A DNA stretch of 37,752 bases, taken from NCBI GenBank assembly GCA_022823405.1, contig JAJDXD010000050.1:1-37752 (forward strand), read 5' to 3'. The translations under genes were made by a program, and so were the position numbers. Positions 1-8,751 of the stretch are shown here, piece by piece (positions within the stretch are counted from its first letter, which is position 1; each line of letters begins with the position of its first letter). Origin of the DNA: Gammaproteobacteria bacterium. GTDB lineage: Bacteria; Pseudomonadota; Gammaproteobacteria; Arenicellales; JAJDZL01. Below the pieces are notes generated by a model. It was not told where the DNA came from. It was given only the letters and a program-made list of their open reading frames with translations, and did no database searches.

Positions 1-445
1 TCCGCAAAAATATGTACCCAGTGCACGCACCGGTTGAAATCAACAGTATCGGCAGGATTTTTCAAAAAAATGAATGCTTTACCTGTGGTCCATAGCATAA
101 ATCGCCAGTGAAGTTCCGGGTAAAGTAGACGTTCCTTATGGTCAAGGTGCACCTGTCAGCGCGAGTATGTAATCGGTATGCGCTTTAGTTTCGCCGGCGC
201 GAAGAATTATCCTGGTTGCGACGATCTTACTTCGATTTGAAATCTAACTCCGAATATTACAAGTATTTGTCATCGAATAGATCTTGATCGATTCGATGGA
301 TTACAACGCGTCTAGTCGATGTCAATCGTATTCGAGGCTACATTAGGTACTGACTACGTCTCAAGAAGTGGTTTAGAATTTGAGGTTCCGGCAAAGGCAC
401 TTTGAGACATTTGGAAATCAATCACAAACTGTAGTCACGAAATTG
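1..445. other. non-coding left edge, no recognised gene
   Basis: About 445 nt without a recognisable gene. No reading frame here gives a protein I can place, and no tRNA or rRNA features are visible. It may hold the 3' flank of a gene that lies outside the window and the promoter of the thioesterase that begins at 446. The only structure I can point to is the inverted repeat at 271-298, listed separately. Confidence 0.5.
271..298. repeat. 8-bp inverted repeat with a 12-nt spacer
   Basis: CATCGAAT at 271-278 and its exact reverse complement ATTCGATG at 291-298 flank a 12-nt spacer that contains GATC twice. It lies about 150 nt upstream of the thioesterase start. It could be an operator for a dimeric regulator or a weak hairpin. 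No T-run follows, so a terminator is unlikely. Confidence 0.35.
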
Positions 446-904
446 ATGATCTTCAAATACACAACCAAGGTTAATCCTGAGTGGATTGACTATAACGGAC
501 ATATGCAGGATGCTTTCTATGGATTGGTGTTCAGTTACGCGGTCGACGCTCTACAGGATGAGGTGGGATTCGATCAGGAATATCGGAGTCGGACGGGTTG
601 TACCATCTACCTGGTGGAGGACCATAGGTTCTATCTGGAAGAACTTTATAGTGGAGATCAATTACATGTGGAAACCCATGTTCTTGATGTGGATGAGAAG
701 CGGTTTCATCTGTATCTTGCCATGCAAAGACGGGGTGAGTTGGTAGCAGTATGTGAATTCATCGAACTACATGTATGCAAAAACCCCAAGCCGAAAGCAT
801 GTGCAATGCCTTCCAAAATTCGAAAGAAATTGGAAAGCGCCAAACAATCGCCTGATCAAGATTCATCGCGCCGTCTGCGATCGCGCGCACTGTCACTGAG
901 ATAG
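446..904 (+). CDS. hotdog-fold acyl-CoA thioesterase (carnitine/betainyl-CoA thioesterase-like)
   Basis: Predicted 152-residue single-domain hotdog thioesterase that hydrolyses a CoA thioester in the cytoplasm. The N-terminal motif WIDYNGHM (residues 13-20) is the classical start of the 4-hydroxybenzoyl-CoA-thioesterase-like fold, with Asp15 in the usual catalytic position. The whole domain (YNGHM, VEDH, ELYSGDQL, DEKRFHLYL) resembles the thioesterase that is often fused to, or next to, L-carnitine dehydrogenase and is linked to betainyl-CoA breakdown. A TTG 66 nt upstream in frame could add 22 residues, but the added segment has no family resemblance, so the ATG at 446 is preferred. It converges with the thiolase at 930, 25 nt away. 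The substrate is not determined; a benzoate-pathway CoA-housekeeping role is possible. Confidence 0.75.
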   Translation: MIFKYTTKVNPEWIDYNGHMQDAFYGLVFSYAVDALQDEVGFDQEYRSRTGCTIYLVEDHRFYLEELYSGDQLHVETHVLDVDEKRFHLYLAMQRRGELVAVCEFIELHVCKNPKPKACAMPSKIRKKLESAKQSPDQDSSRRLRSRALSLR

Positions 905-929
905 CCATTGGCCATTCTAAAAAATCAGA

Positions 930-2138
930 CTAACTTACCCGTTCAAGGGCGATTGCAATCCCCTGCCCCACACCAACACACATTGTGCACAACGCATAGC
1001 GACTGTCAGCCGACTGCATCTGGTTGATCGCAGTCGTCACCAGCCTAGCTCCACTCGCACCTAAAGGATGTCCCAATGCAATTGCACCGCCATTGGGATT
1101 GATCCTTTCGTCATAATCAGCAATTCCAAGACCGCGTATCACAGCGACTACCTGAGCAGCAAATGCTTCATTAATTTCAATGATTCCAAATTGAGTAAGA
1201 CTTACGCCAATTCTTTCAATTAATCTCTGTGTCGCTGGAACAGGACCCAATCCCATCACTCTTGGTGCCAATCCCGCAGTAGCCATACCCAGCACTCGTG
1301 CTTGAGGTGTTAAACCAAACCTGTCGACCGCGGCTTCACTCGCCATCAGTAGTGCACACGCACCATCGTTAATACCCGATGCATTCCCTGCAGTAACGGT
1401 CCCATCGGAACGATCAATCGGTTTCAATTTCGCCAGGTCCTGCAGTGGAGACAATCGAGGGTGTTCGTCCTCGCTGACCTCAGTCGGAGCACTCTTTTTT
1501 GTGGGAAGGCTAACGGAAACGATTTCCTTCTCAAAGAATCCGTTTTCTTTTGCGCGAGCAACTTTCAACTGGGAGTTGAATGCGAATTGATCCTGATCTT
1601 CTCGGCTGATTCCGCATTCGAGCGCAACATTTTCGGCTGTGGCAATCATAGAGTCGACACCATATTGCGCTTTGATTCTGTCATTGACAAATCTCCAACC
1701 CAGTGTGGTGTCATATATGGTGCTATTTCGACTGAACGCCCGATCTGCTTTTGACATCACAAAGGGCGCTCGACTCATACTTTCAACACCGCCAGCAATG
1801 ATCAAGTCCGCTTCGCCGCACTTGATCGCTCTGGCAGCCGAACCAACCGCATCCATACCTGAACCACACAAGCGATTGATGGTGGTAGCTGGAACAGATT
1901 CGGGCAACCCAGCGAGTAAAACACTCATTCTGGCGACATTTCGATTGTCCTCACCTGCCTGATTGGCGCAGCCAAGTATGACTTCGTCAACTACCTCCCA
2001 GTCTACTGTCGGATTACGAACCATGATCGAACGCAAAGGAATGGCAGCGAGGTCATCGGTACGAATTGACGCCAACGCACCGGCATAACGTCCGAAAGGC
2101 GTACGGATTGCATCACAGATGTATGCTTCACTCATCAT
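930..2138 (-). CDS. pcaF: 3-oxoadipyl-CoA thiolase
   Basis: Thiolase (402 residues) that cleaves 3-oxoadipyl-CoA with CoA to succinyl-CoA and acetyl-CoA, the last step of the phenylacetate, beta-ketoadipate and box pathways (PaaJ/PcaF family). Family marks are visible in order: NRLCGSGMDA with the acyl-accepting Cys91, NPNGGAIALGHPLGASG with His357, and CVGVGQG with the proton-shuttling Cys387. The stretches GCANQAGEDNRNVAR and AGGVESMSRAPFVM are typical of the adipyl subgroup rather than of acetoacetyl-CoA thiolases. It is last in the minus-strand run boxC-boxB-paaH-thiolase, 65 nt after paaH, and so fits ring-cleavage product breakdown. Two consecutive ATG codons open the frame and either may be used. 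Confidence 0.93.
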   Translation of the reverse strand: MMSEAYICDAIRTPFGRYAGALASIRTDDLAAIPLRSIMVRNPTVDWEVVDEVILGCANQAGEDNRNVARMSVLLAGLPESVPATTINRLCGSGMDAVGSAARAIKCGEADLIIAGGVESMSRAPFVMSKADRAFSRNSTIYDTTLGWRFVNDRIKAQYGVDSMIATAENVALECGISREDQDQFAFNSQLKVARAKENGFFEKEIVSVSLPTKKSAPTEVSEDEHPRLSPLQDLAKLKPIDRSDGTVTAGNASGINDGACALLMASEAAVDRFGLTPQARVLGMATAGLAPRVMGLGPVPATQRLIERIGVSLTQFGIIEINEAFAAQVVAVIRGLGIADYDERINPNGGAIALGHPLGASGARLVTTAINQMQSADSRYALCTMCVGVGQGIAIALERVS

Positions 2139-2203
2139 TCCATTCTCATCAATTCCTGGTGTTCAATGCACATTCAAAGTCTGCGATTTATAGAAATGTT
2201 GTT

Positions 2204-3715
2204 TTAATTGGATCTTCGTCGAAGCAAGAAAGGACTAACCCGGTAGCGCTCACCCTGATAGACCCTAGCAAGATTTTCTATGAAGTCTACAACGTAATCA
2301 ACTCCGACCAAATTCAACCACTCTAATGGACCAGCCGGATAATTGAGACCTGCCCTGACTGCAATGTCCGCATCCGGTTCACTACAAACACCCTGCAAAA
2401 CCGCATCTGACGCTTCGTTGATCAGCATGGCTACCGTTCTCGCAACTACAAGTCCTGCTGAGTCTTGAACCAAAAGCGGTCGAACTCCAAACAGACGCAG
2501 CCAATTTTCAACGTCTAGAACAAAGTTTTTAGACGAATGGTCTGAAACGGTGTAAGCAACGGTGGGACTTTGATTGGGCTCAAATATCAAATCAAACACA
2601 GCCACATCTTTTCCCATCTGAGAAGCCATTCGACCGTCTGTCAGTCGCAATTCTGCACCATTGGATTCCAGTTCACATCCGCCTGAACCATTCTCTCTCT
2701 GAAAAGAAACGCCGAAATTTCTGAGTATTGAATCGATGTGATCGGCAACAGAATTTGAACCGCGCAAGATCAGGTTTGGCCAATCCGGAATCTTGTCAGG
2801 TTCTGACGGAAAAGTTTCAGATTCAAACTTATCTTGAGATTTACTATAGTCGTAGAATCCCCGCCCACTCTTCCTACCAAGGAATCCGGCATCAATGAGA
2901 GATTTTTGTATCAAGGACGGCGTAAATCGACGATCAAAATAGTTTGCTTCAAAGATTGAAGTTGTGACCTGATAGTTTGTATCGTGTCCGATCAAGTCCA
3001 TGAGTTCACAAGGCCCCATGCGAAAGCCCGCACCCCTCAAGCAGCGGTCCAAATCCACAGGTTCAATAGTTCGTTCCTGTAACAAAGCCAATGCTTCCGC
3101 ATAGAATGGGCGCGCAATTCGATTGACGATGAAACCAGGCGTTGAATTCGCGCGAACAGGAATTTTTCCCCAGGTCTTGGCCAGTTCGACCACCTGATCA
3201 GCGATGGCAGATGAAGTCTGCATACCCGAAATCACCTCAACCAGCTTCATTACAGGTGCAGGATTGAAAAAATGCATACCAACCAGCCGATCTGGATGAT
3301 TCAGTCCGCTCCCGAGTTCAGTTATCGACAGTGATGAGGTGTTGGAAGCAAGAATACACTTCGAGGATACGAACTCTTCCAAGGATTGAAATAACGCCTT
3401 CTTTTCCACCCGGTCTTCAACAATCGCCTCAATGACAATTCCGGCCTGACTCGCGTCAGCCAAGTCTGAAGCGAGTTCGATGCGGGAGAAAGCCCGAATT
3501 GCCTCCTCCGAGCTCAACTTTTCCCTACCCACCAAATGCTCGAATGTTTTCCCAAGCTTTTCTTTCGCTGATTTAGACCGAGCCTGGCAGACATCGTACA
3601 GCAATACCGAGTGTCCCGACTGCGCTGCGAGTTGGGCGATACCCATACCCATTAGACCGGCACCTGCAACAAACACCTTCGTGTTTTGAGGGTTAAGGTT
3701 CACTCGAATATTCAT
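2204..3715 (-). CDS. paaH: 3-hydroxyadipyl-CoA dehydrogenase (3-hydroxyacyl-CoA dehydrogenase)
   Basis: NAD-dependent 3-hydroxyacyl-CoA dehydrogenase of the long PaaH type (503 residues). It oxidises 3-hydroxyadipyl-CoA to 3-oxoadipyl-CoA, the substrate of the neighbouring thiolase. The Rossmann loop GAGLMGMG sits at residues 18-25, SNTSSLSI near 124-131, and GMHFFNPAP near 147-154 with the catalytic His148. Two successive C-terminal 3HCDH domains follow: one beginning around PGFIVNRIARP (about 193) and a second, weaker one around DSAGLVVARTVAM (about 420). The two-copy layout is that of PaaH rather than of short fadB2-like enzymes. It lies 81 nt downstream of boxB in the same operon. Assignment to adipyl-type substrates rests on this context. 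Confidence 0.9.
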   Translation of the reverse strand: MNIRVNLNPQNTKVFVAGAGLMGMGIAQLAAQSGHSVLLYDVCQARSKSAKEKLGKTFEHLVGREKLSSEEAIRAFSRIELASDLADASQAGIVIEAIVEDRVEKKALFQSLEEFVSSKCILASNTSSLSITELGSGLNHPDRLVGMHFFNPAPVMKLVEVISGMQTSSAIADQVVELAKTWGKIPVRANSTPGFIVNRIARPFYAEALALLQERTIEPVDLDRCLRGAGFRMGPCELMDLIGHDTNYQVTTSIFEANYFDRRFTPSLIQKSLIDAGFLGRKSGRGFYDYSKSQDKFESETFPSEPDKIPDWPNLILRGSNSVADHIDSILRNFGVSFQRENGSGGCELESNGAELRLTDGRMASQMGKDVAVFDLIFEPNQSPTVAYTVSDHSSKNFVLDVENWLRLFGVRPLLVQDSAGLVVARTVAMLINEASDAVLQGVCSEPDADIAVRAGLNYPAGPLEWLNLVGVDYVVDFIENLARVYQGERYRVSPFLLRRRSN

Positions 3716-3796
3716 CGCAATGCAGAAGTCAACTTACCACTCAAATCCAACAGGAAGTCAGATGAGCCAAGGCTCTTGAAGTGGTGCAGAATACGA

Positions 3797-5227
3797 TCAA
3801 TCGAATCGAACGTATTGGAAATTCGCTGGCTGTCCATTAACACCGAAAGCTGGTGGTGCAATCCAGTTGGCGAATTGTCCTGGTTCTGCAACTCTACCCA
3901 TCAAGTTTGCAACAAATGCGCGATCTGATACGGATGGCAGCCAATTGTCAATCTCAGCATTCCAAGTCGCTTCAGTGATTACCTTGCCTGTCGGAGAAAT
4001 TCGGACACCAGCCAATGAACCGATTTTTCGATTGAAGGCCTTATGCGGCAATTCCAGTCGAAAAGGAATACCTGCTTTTTCCATTACCCGATTCCAACGC
4101 TTAACTCCTCGGATGCTGTCAGCGATGAAATTGTCCCGAAGAACTTCATTCAGCGCGTTCAGTTTCGGTACTTCACGCTCGACAAGCTTTCCCGCGCGAA
4201 CTTCCAATACGCCATACCAGTCCTCTCTCAGCCGGTGATCGTCATCCTGCTTGCTTTCTTCGAATCTTCCCTTCAATCCGCTAGAATAAAAAATTGCAGC
4301 ATTGCTGGATTCATCCGCGCCAAACAAGTCAATCGTCACACTGTAATGGAAGTTGAGATAGCGCTGCACAGTATCCAAATCAATTACGCCATTTTCACGC
4401 AATGTGTGTGGGTCATCAGTCTTCAATTGATTCATGACCTGGCAAGTTCTCTGAAGAATACGGGAGACTCCTGACTCACCAATAAACATATGATGTGCTT
4501 CCTCAGTCAACATGAATCGGGTTGTTCGCGACAATGGATCAAATCCCGATTCCGCCAGCGCACAAAGCTGAAACTTCCCGTCTCGGTCGGTGAAGTAGGT
4601 AAACATGAAAAACGCCAGCCAATCGGGTGTTTTCTCATTGAACGCCTGCAGAATTCTCGGATTGTCTTCCTCTCCGCTTCGGCGTTCCAATAAAGCCTCA
4701 CCTTCTTCTCGACCGTCGCGTCCGAAGTACTTATGCAGCAGATATACCATCGCCCACAGATGTCGCCCTTCCTCGACATTGATCTGAAAAATGTTTCGAA
4801 GATCGTAAAGACTCGGTGCGGTATGTCCAAGGTGGCGCTGCTGTTCAACAGATGCCGGTTCAGTATCACCCTGGGTAACAATAATTCTGCGCAAATTGGC
4901 TCGGTGTTCACCGGGTACAGTCTGCCAGGCATCTTCACCTTTGTGATCACCAAAATGAATTTTTCTATCCTGTTCTGGCGGGCTTAAAAATATACCCCAG
5001 CGATAGCTCGGCATCTTCACGTAATCGTAGTTTGCCCAGCCTTTGGGGTCGACGCTGATCGCTGTTCGAAGATAGACGTCATAATTACCCGTTCCGTCCG
5101 GACCCATCTCCTTCCACCAATTCAGATAATTGGGCTGCCAGTGCTCCAATGCGCGTCGCAACGCCCGATCTTCGCTTAAATTAACGTTGTTGGGAATTTT
5201 TTCGTTGTAGTTGATAGAAGTTGTCAT
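3797..5227 (-). CDS. boxB: benzoyl-CoA 2,3-epoxidase, oxygenase component BoxB
   Basis: Diiron oxygenase that converts benzoyl-CoA to 2,3-epoxybenzoyl-CoA, using electrons from the reductase BoxA. The 476-residue length is that of the family, and the N-terminal block (HWQPNYLNWWKEMGP) is highly characteristic. The iron ligands fit the known BoxB pattern: Glu123, Glu153 and His156 in the VEEGRH motif, Asp214, and Glu243 and His246 in the TEEAHH motif. It is 27 nt downstream of boxC in the same transcript. No boxA is found in the window, so the electron donor must be encoded elsewhere or replaced by another reductase. The start codon is ATG with only a weak ribosome-binding site, suggesting coupling to boxC translation. 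Confidence 0.96.
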   Translation of the reverse strand: MTTSINYNEKIPNNVNLSEDRALRRALEHWQPNYLNWWKEMGPDGTGNYDVYLRTAISVDPKGWANYDYVKMPSYRWGIFLSPPEQDRKIHFGDHKGEDAWQTVPGEHRANLRRIIVTQGDTEPASVEQQRHLGHTAPSLYDLRNIFQINVEEGRHLWAMVYLLHKYFGRDGREEGEALLERRSGEEDNPRILQAFNEKTPDWLAFFMFTYFTDRDGKFQLCALAESGFDPLSRTTRFMLTEEAHHMFIGESGVSRILQRTCQVMNQLKTDDPHTLRENGVIDLDTVQRYLNFHYSVTIDLFGADESSNAAIFYSSGLKGRFEESKQDDDHRLREDWYGVLEVRAGKLVEREVPKLNALNEVLRDNFIADSIRGVKRWNRVMEKAGIPFRLELPHKAFNRKIGSLAGVRISPTGKVITEATWNAEIDNWLPSVSDRAFVANLMGRVAEPGQFANWIAPPAFGVNGQPANFQYVRFD

Positions 5228-5254
5228 AATCGATAATCAATGAAGTAATTGAAC

Positions 5255-6943
5255 CTAAACGCGGTCCCAGTCAAACTTTGCTTTCTCACCCGAACCATAC
5301 ACCTTGAGTGAACCGGATTCCCCGGTTGCATTCGGGCGTTGAAATATCCAGTTCTGCCATGCTGTGAGTCGACCGAATATTCGAGTCAACATTGTTTCCT
5401 GGCCATTGAACCGAAGATTGGATTCCATACCAGTCAGTGCGTCCGGCGACATGGAAACACGCTCCTCAATTGCAATTCTAATTTCGTCCTCCCAGTCAAG
5501 TTCATCCGGATTAATGGTTACCAAACCCAATTCATAAGCCGAATCAGCATCAATTGCTCTACCCACCTTTTCTTTGAGTAAGTCCAGTGTATTGGAGTGC
5601 CCATAAAATCTTCGCACCAGTCGGCTTTCTCCAGTAAGCATTGACAGCGCACCAAAATTAATTTCACTCAAAGCTATGTTTGGTGCACTGTCTTCACCTG
5701 GCAGAGACAAGTGATAGCTTCGGTCACAGGTGAGTGCCAACTCGAAGAAACTGCCAGCAAAGCAAGATCCTTCGTCAATGATCGCGAACAAACTTCTTGA
5801 ACTGACGTCAAGTCGACCGAAGACGCGGCGTAGATAACCGATTGTCTCCCGAACGAACCAGTGATCCTGGTTTTCAAGCAGGATTCGATCCATCGATAGT
5901 ACCGATTCAATATCTCCTCTCGTGTTTATCAGCCACACTCCCATTTCGAGTTCATTGGTGCGCATCCATAGAATGGCATCATCCAATTCCTGGGCAAGCC
6001 GTAGCGGGTACCAGTGAGCTCCAGCCTCCTCGAAATCTTCCAAATTTGCAGCAGTCGCTTCTGTCGGCATTGAAATGGTGAATGACGCTGTACGCGCTTT
6101 TCGATCAATCTCAACGCTGACATGCTGATAGCGAATTTCATTTCCAGTCTCTTCGCGCTCAACCGGTTTCAGTAGAACCGGGCGGGCGTTGGCTGGCCGA
6201 TCACTCAACTCACTCAATTCCAGCGCGCGATCTCGGACTCGTGCATCAAACACTGCAGGTTTGGCAATGTCATCGACCAGTCGCCAGTCCTTGGCTTTTT
6301 GACCTCGAATACCTTCTGCTGTTGTACAGAATATGTCGGCCAAATCGTGTCGAACCCGCCTTTTATCGGTTAGGCGCGTCAATCCACCAGTCCCCGGCAA
6401 AACCCCGAGCAGAGGAACTTCGGGAAGGCTGACAGCACTGGAGCGGTCATCGATCAGTATGATTTCATCACACGCAAGCGCAAGCTCATAGCCACCCCCT
6501 GCGCAAACACCATTAATCGCTGCAATAAACTTAAGCCCGCTATTGGCAGATGAATCTTCTATGCCGTTTCTGGTTTCGTTGGTGAATTTACAGAAGTTGA
6601 CTTTCCAGGCATGACTGCTTGAACCGAGCATGAAGATATTTGCACCTGAACAAAACACTCGGTCCTTGGCACTGGTAATAATGACTGTTCGAACTTCCGG
6701 ATGTTCAAATCGAATTCGGTTCAAGGCATCGTTAAGTTCAATGTCGACACCTAAATCGTAACTATTCAGCTTAAGTTTGTAGCCTGGGCGCAATCCGGCA
6801 TTTTCATTGACATCCGCCGACAGGTATGCGATCGGCGCCTCAATAGCGATTCTCCAATGTTGATACTTTGACGGGTCGGTTTGGTAGTCAACCTGGTAGG
6901 ATTCTTGCACCGGTGCGGTTCCTTGAATTTCTGATTCGATCAA
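5255..6943 (-). CDS. boxC: 2,3-epoxybenzoyl-CoA dihydrolase (ring-cleaving lyase) BoxC
   Basis: Crotonase-superfamily enzyme (562 residues) that hydrolyses 2,3-epoxybenzoyl-CoA and opens the ring to 3,4-dehydroadipyl-CoA semialdehyde and formate. The N-terminal half has the crotonase oxyanion signatures FCSGANIFML and NGVCAGGGYELALACDE, then LPEVPLLGVLPGTGGLTRL. A second, divergent crotonase-like half follows (FAIIDEGSCFAGSFFELALTCDR), as usual for BoxC. The frame opens with TTG at 6943; upstream it reaches a stop after only ATA, CAA and AGA codons and there is no ATG nearby, so TTG is the likely start. It is first in the operon boxC-boxB-paaH-thiolase and diverges from bclA. Compared with published box clusters, boxA and boxD are missing at this site. 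Confidence 0.95.
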   Translation of the reverse strand: MIESEIQGTAPVQESYQVDYQTDPSKYQHWRIAIEAPIAYLSADVNENAGLRPGYKLKLNSYDLGVDIELNDALNRIRFEHPEVRTVIITSAKDRVFCSGANIFMLGSSSHAWKVNFCKFTNETRNGIEDSSANSGLKFIAAINGVCAGGGYELALACDEIILIDDRSSAVSLPEVPLLGVLPGTGGLTRLTDKRRVRHDLADIFCTTAEGIRGQKAKDWRLVDDIAKPAVFDARVRDRALELSELSDRPANARPVLLKPVEREETGNEIRYQHVSVEIDRKARTASFTISMPTEATAANLEDFEEAGAHWYPLRLAQELDDAILWMRTNELEMGVWLINTRGDIESVLSMDRILLENQDHWFVRETIGYLRRVFGRLDVSSRSLFAIIDEGSCFAGSFFELALTCDRSYHLSLPGEDSAPNIALSEINFGALSMLTGESRLVRRFYGHSNTLDLLKEKVGRAIDADSAYELGLVTINPDELDWEDEIRIAIEERVSMSPDALTGMESNLRFNGQETMLTRIFGRLTAWQNWIFQRPNATGESGSLKVYGSGEKAKFDWDRV

Positions 6944-7075
6944 TCTTTGTATTATTATTCATTCGGACATTCGATTTTCGTCACTGCACAAAGTACAGTC
7001 TAAATAAGCGACCATGCATCGTAGGCATTGAGGAAAATCTGTCGGTGGCGCTTAAATCTGATGTCGCACATCCGA

Positions 7076-7104
7076 TATAAAATGAGTTGAATTGAAATCA
7101 ACTC
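7076..7104 (+). promoter_or_regulatory. candidate bclA promoter with an overlapping palindromic operator
   Basis: A -10-like TATAAA lies at 7076-7081, with a weak -35-like TTAAAT 18 nt upstream at 7052-7057. Immediately downstream, GAGTTGA (7084-7090) and TCAACTC (7098-7104) form a perfect 7-bp inverted repeat around a 7-nt spacer. The repeat would cover the predicted transcription start, the classic place for a repressor of the benzoate-CoA ligase gene. The TGCA direct-repeat pattern known for BoxR/BzdR operators is not seen here with the usual spacing, so the regulator is unknown. Confidence 0.4.
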
Positions 7105-7185
7105 GACACCCTTTTCGGATTAATTCACCAGTTCTGATGGGTGGTGCGAACCTCTGTGAGCACATTCGGTTTCGGAGAAACAGTA

Positions 7186-8751
7186 ATGGACACTGAAAAC
7201 ACTCTAGCACCTGACATTCCGTTTAACTTTGCGGCACACCTGATTTCAGTCAATATCGGGCGGCTCGATAAACTCGCATATCGAGATGGCCAAAAAGATC
7301 TGTCCTACGGTGACCTTGCTGATGCGACTAAGCGAATGGCTGCTGGTTTAGTGTCAAGTGGAATGCGTAGAGAGGAACGGGTTTTGATCCTGATGCACGA
7401 TAACAGTGATTGGCCGGTTGCTTTTCTCGGCGCTCTGTATGCTGGTGTCGTTCCAGTTGCTGTCAATACTTTGCTTACCGCTAGCGACTATCAGTTCATA
7501 CTGAAAGACTGCCGAGCGAAAGTGATCATTGTCTCGGAGCCATTACTATCTGTACTGACTACCGCTATTGATAATGAGAATCTCGATGTAACGACGATCG
7601 TTGTCAGTGGTAATGCGGATTTTTTGCCAGACAAAGCAGTGGAATTTGACGCCTTTCTGATGAATTCTGATCCAATGGAAAGTGCTGCTGAAACCCACCC
7701 GGATGAACCTGGATTCTGGCTCTACTCATCGGGTTCTACAGGTCAACCTAAGGGTACGGTACATAGTCACGCGAATCTCTATTGGACCGCTGAACTCTAC
7801 GGCAAGGGTGTGCTCAGATTAACCGAATCAGATATCTGCTTTTCGGCAGCAAAGCTGTTTTTCGCCTACGGGCTTGGCAACGCATTAAGTTTTCCGCTCA
7901 GTGTCGGTGCCTCTGTCGTACTGATGCCAGAGCGACCCACGCCAGGTGCTGTATTCACCCGCTGGATGAAGGACCAGCCGACTGTATTTTTCGGTGCTCC
8001 AACGGGCTACGCAGGTATGCTCGCATCTGCTGATCTGCCATCAAAAAACGATGTTTCGTTGAGACTGGCTTCATCTGCAGGCGAACCGTTGCCGGCGGGA
8101 ATCGGACAAAAATTCACCGAGACTTTTGGTGCCGAAGTCATTGACGGCATCGGCTCTACGGAAATGCTTCACATCTATCTTTCAAATCAGCCAGGCAATG
8201 TACACTACGGAACTACAGGAGTTCCGGTACCTGGCTACGAAATTGAACTTCGAAATGAGGATGGAAGTCAGACAGAAGATGGAGAGATCGGTGAACTCTA
8301 TGTCAAAGGTCCCAGTGCAGCCTTGATGTACTGGAACAATCGGGAGAAGACCCGCTCAACATTTCAAGGCGACTGGATGAAAAGCGGTGACAAATATATC
8401 CGTAATAGCAACGGTACTTACACTTATTCCGGTCGTACGGATGACATGCTGAAGGTAAGCGGAGTTTATGTCTCACCATTTGAAGTTGAATCGACTCTGG
8501 TTCAACATCCAGCGGTACTCGAAACGGCTGTCATTGGCCATATAGACGCTGATGGACTTACAAAAACCAAGGCATTTGTTGTATTGAAAGAAGGCGCCAG
8601 CGCGGATGCCAAGGAACTCCAAGATTTTGTCAAAGACAAAATCGCACCCTACAAATATCCCAGGTTCATCGAATTCGTTGATGCCTTACCCAAAACAGCA
8701 ACGGGAAAAATTCAACGCTTCAAATTGCGGGAACAAGATCGATCAATATGA
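7186..8751 (+). CDS. bclA: benzoate-CoA ligase
   Basis: ATP-dependent ligase that forms benzoyl-CoA from benzoate through a benzoyl-adenylate, supplying BoxB. It is an ANL-superfamily enzyme with the phosphate-binding motif YSSGSTGQPKG at residues 180-190, VIDGIGSTEMLHIYLSN in the acceptor-binding region, the hinge around YSGRTDDMLKVSGVYVSP, and the C-terminal ATGKIQR motif with the adenylation lysine. These blocks match benzoate-CoA ligases (BclA/BadA group) better than general acyl-CoA synthetases. An in-frame GTG at 7141 would add 15 residues, but the ATG at 7186 has a GGAGA ribosome-binding site at the right distance and gives the usual 521-residue length. It diverges from boxC across a 240-nt promoter region. 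Confidence 0.92.
   Translation: MDTENTLAPDIPFNFAAHLISVNIGRLDKLAYRDGQKDLSYGDLADATKRMAAGLVSSGMRREERVLILMHDNSDWPVAFLGALYAGVVPVAVNTLLTASDYQFILKDCRAKVIIVSEPLLSVLTTAIDNENLDVTTIVVSGNADFLPDKAVEFDAFLMNSDPMESAAETHPDEPGFWLYSSGSTGQPKGTVHSHANLYWTAELYGKGVLRLTESDICFSAAKLFFAYGLGNALSFPLSVGASVVLMPERPTPGAVFTRWMKDQPTVFFGAPTGYAGMLASADLPSKNDVSLRLASSAGEPLPAGIGQKFTETFGAEVIDGIGSTEMLHIYLSNQPGNVHYGTTGVPVPGYEIELRNEDGSQTEDGEIGELYVKGPSAALMYWNNREKTRSTFQGDWMKSGDKYIRNSNGTYTYSGRTDDMLKVSGVYVSPFEVESTLVQHPAVLETAVIGHIDADGLTKTKAFVVLKEGASADAKELQDFVKDKIAPYKYPRFIEFVDALPKTATGKIQRFKLREQDRSI

Noticed and set aside
4507..4953. Long antisense-frame reading frame (148 codons) inside boxB
   Set aside because: It shadows the boxB frame; BoxB residues there include the conserved diiron-ligand motifs.
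6985..7018. TGCA sequences as BoxR/BzdR operators near boxC
   Set aside because: The two TGCA copies (6985-6988 and 7015-7018) are 26 nt apart, not separated by the 6-nt spacing of the known operators.
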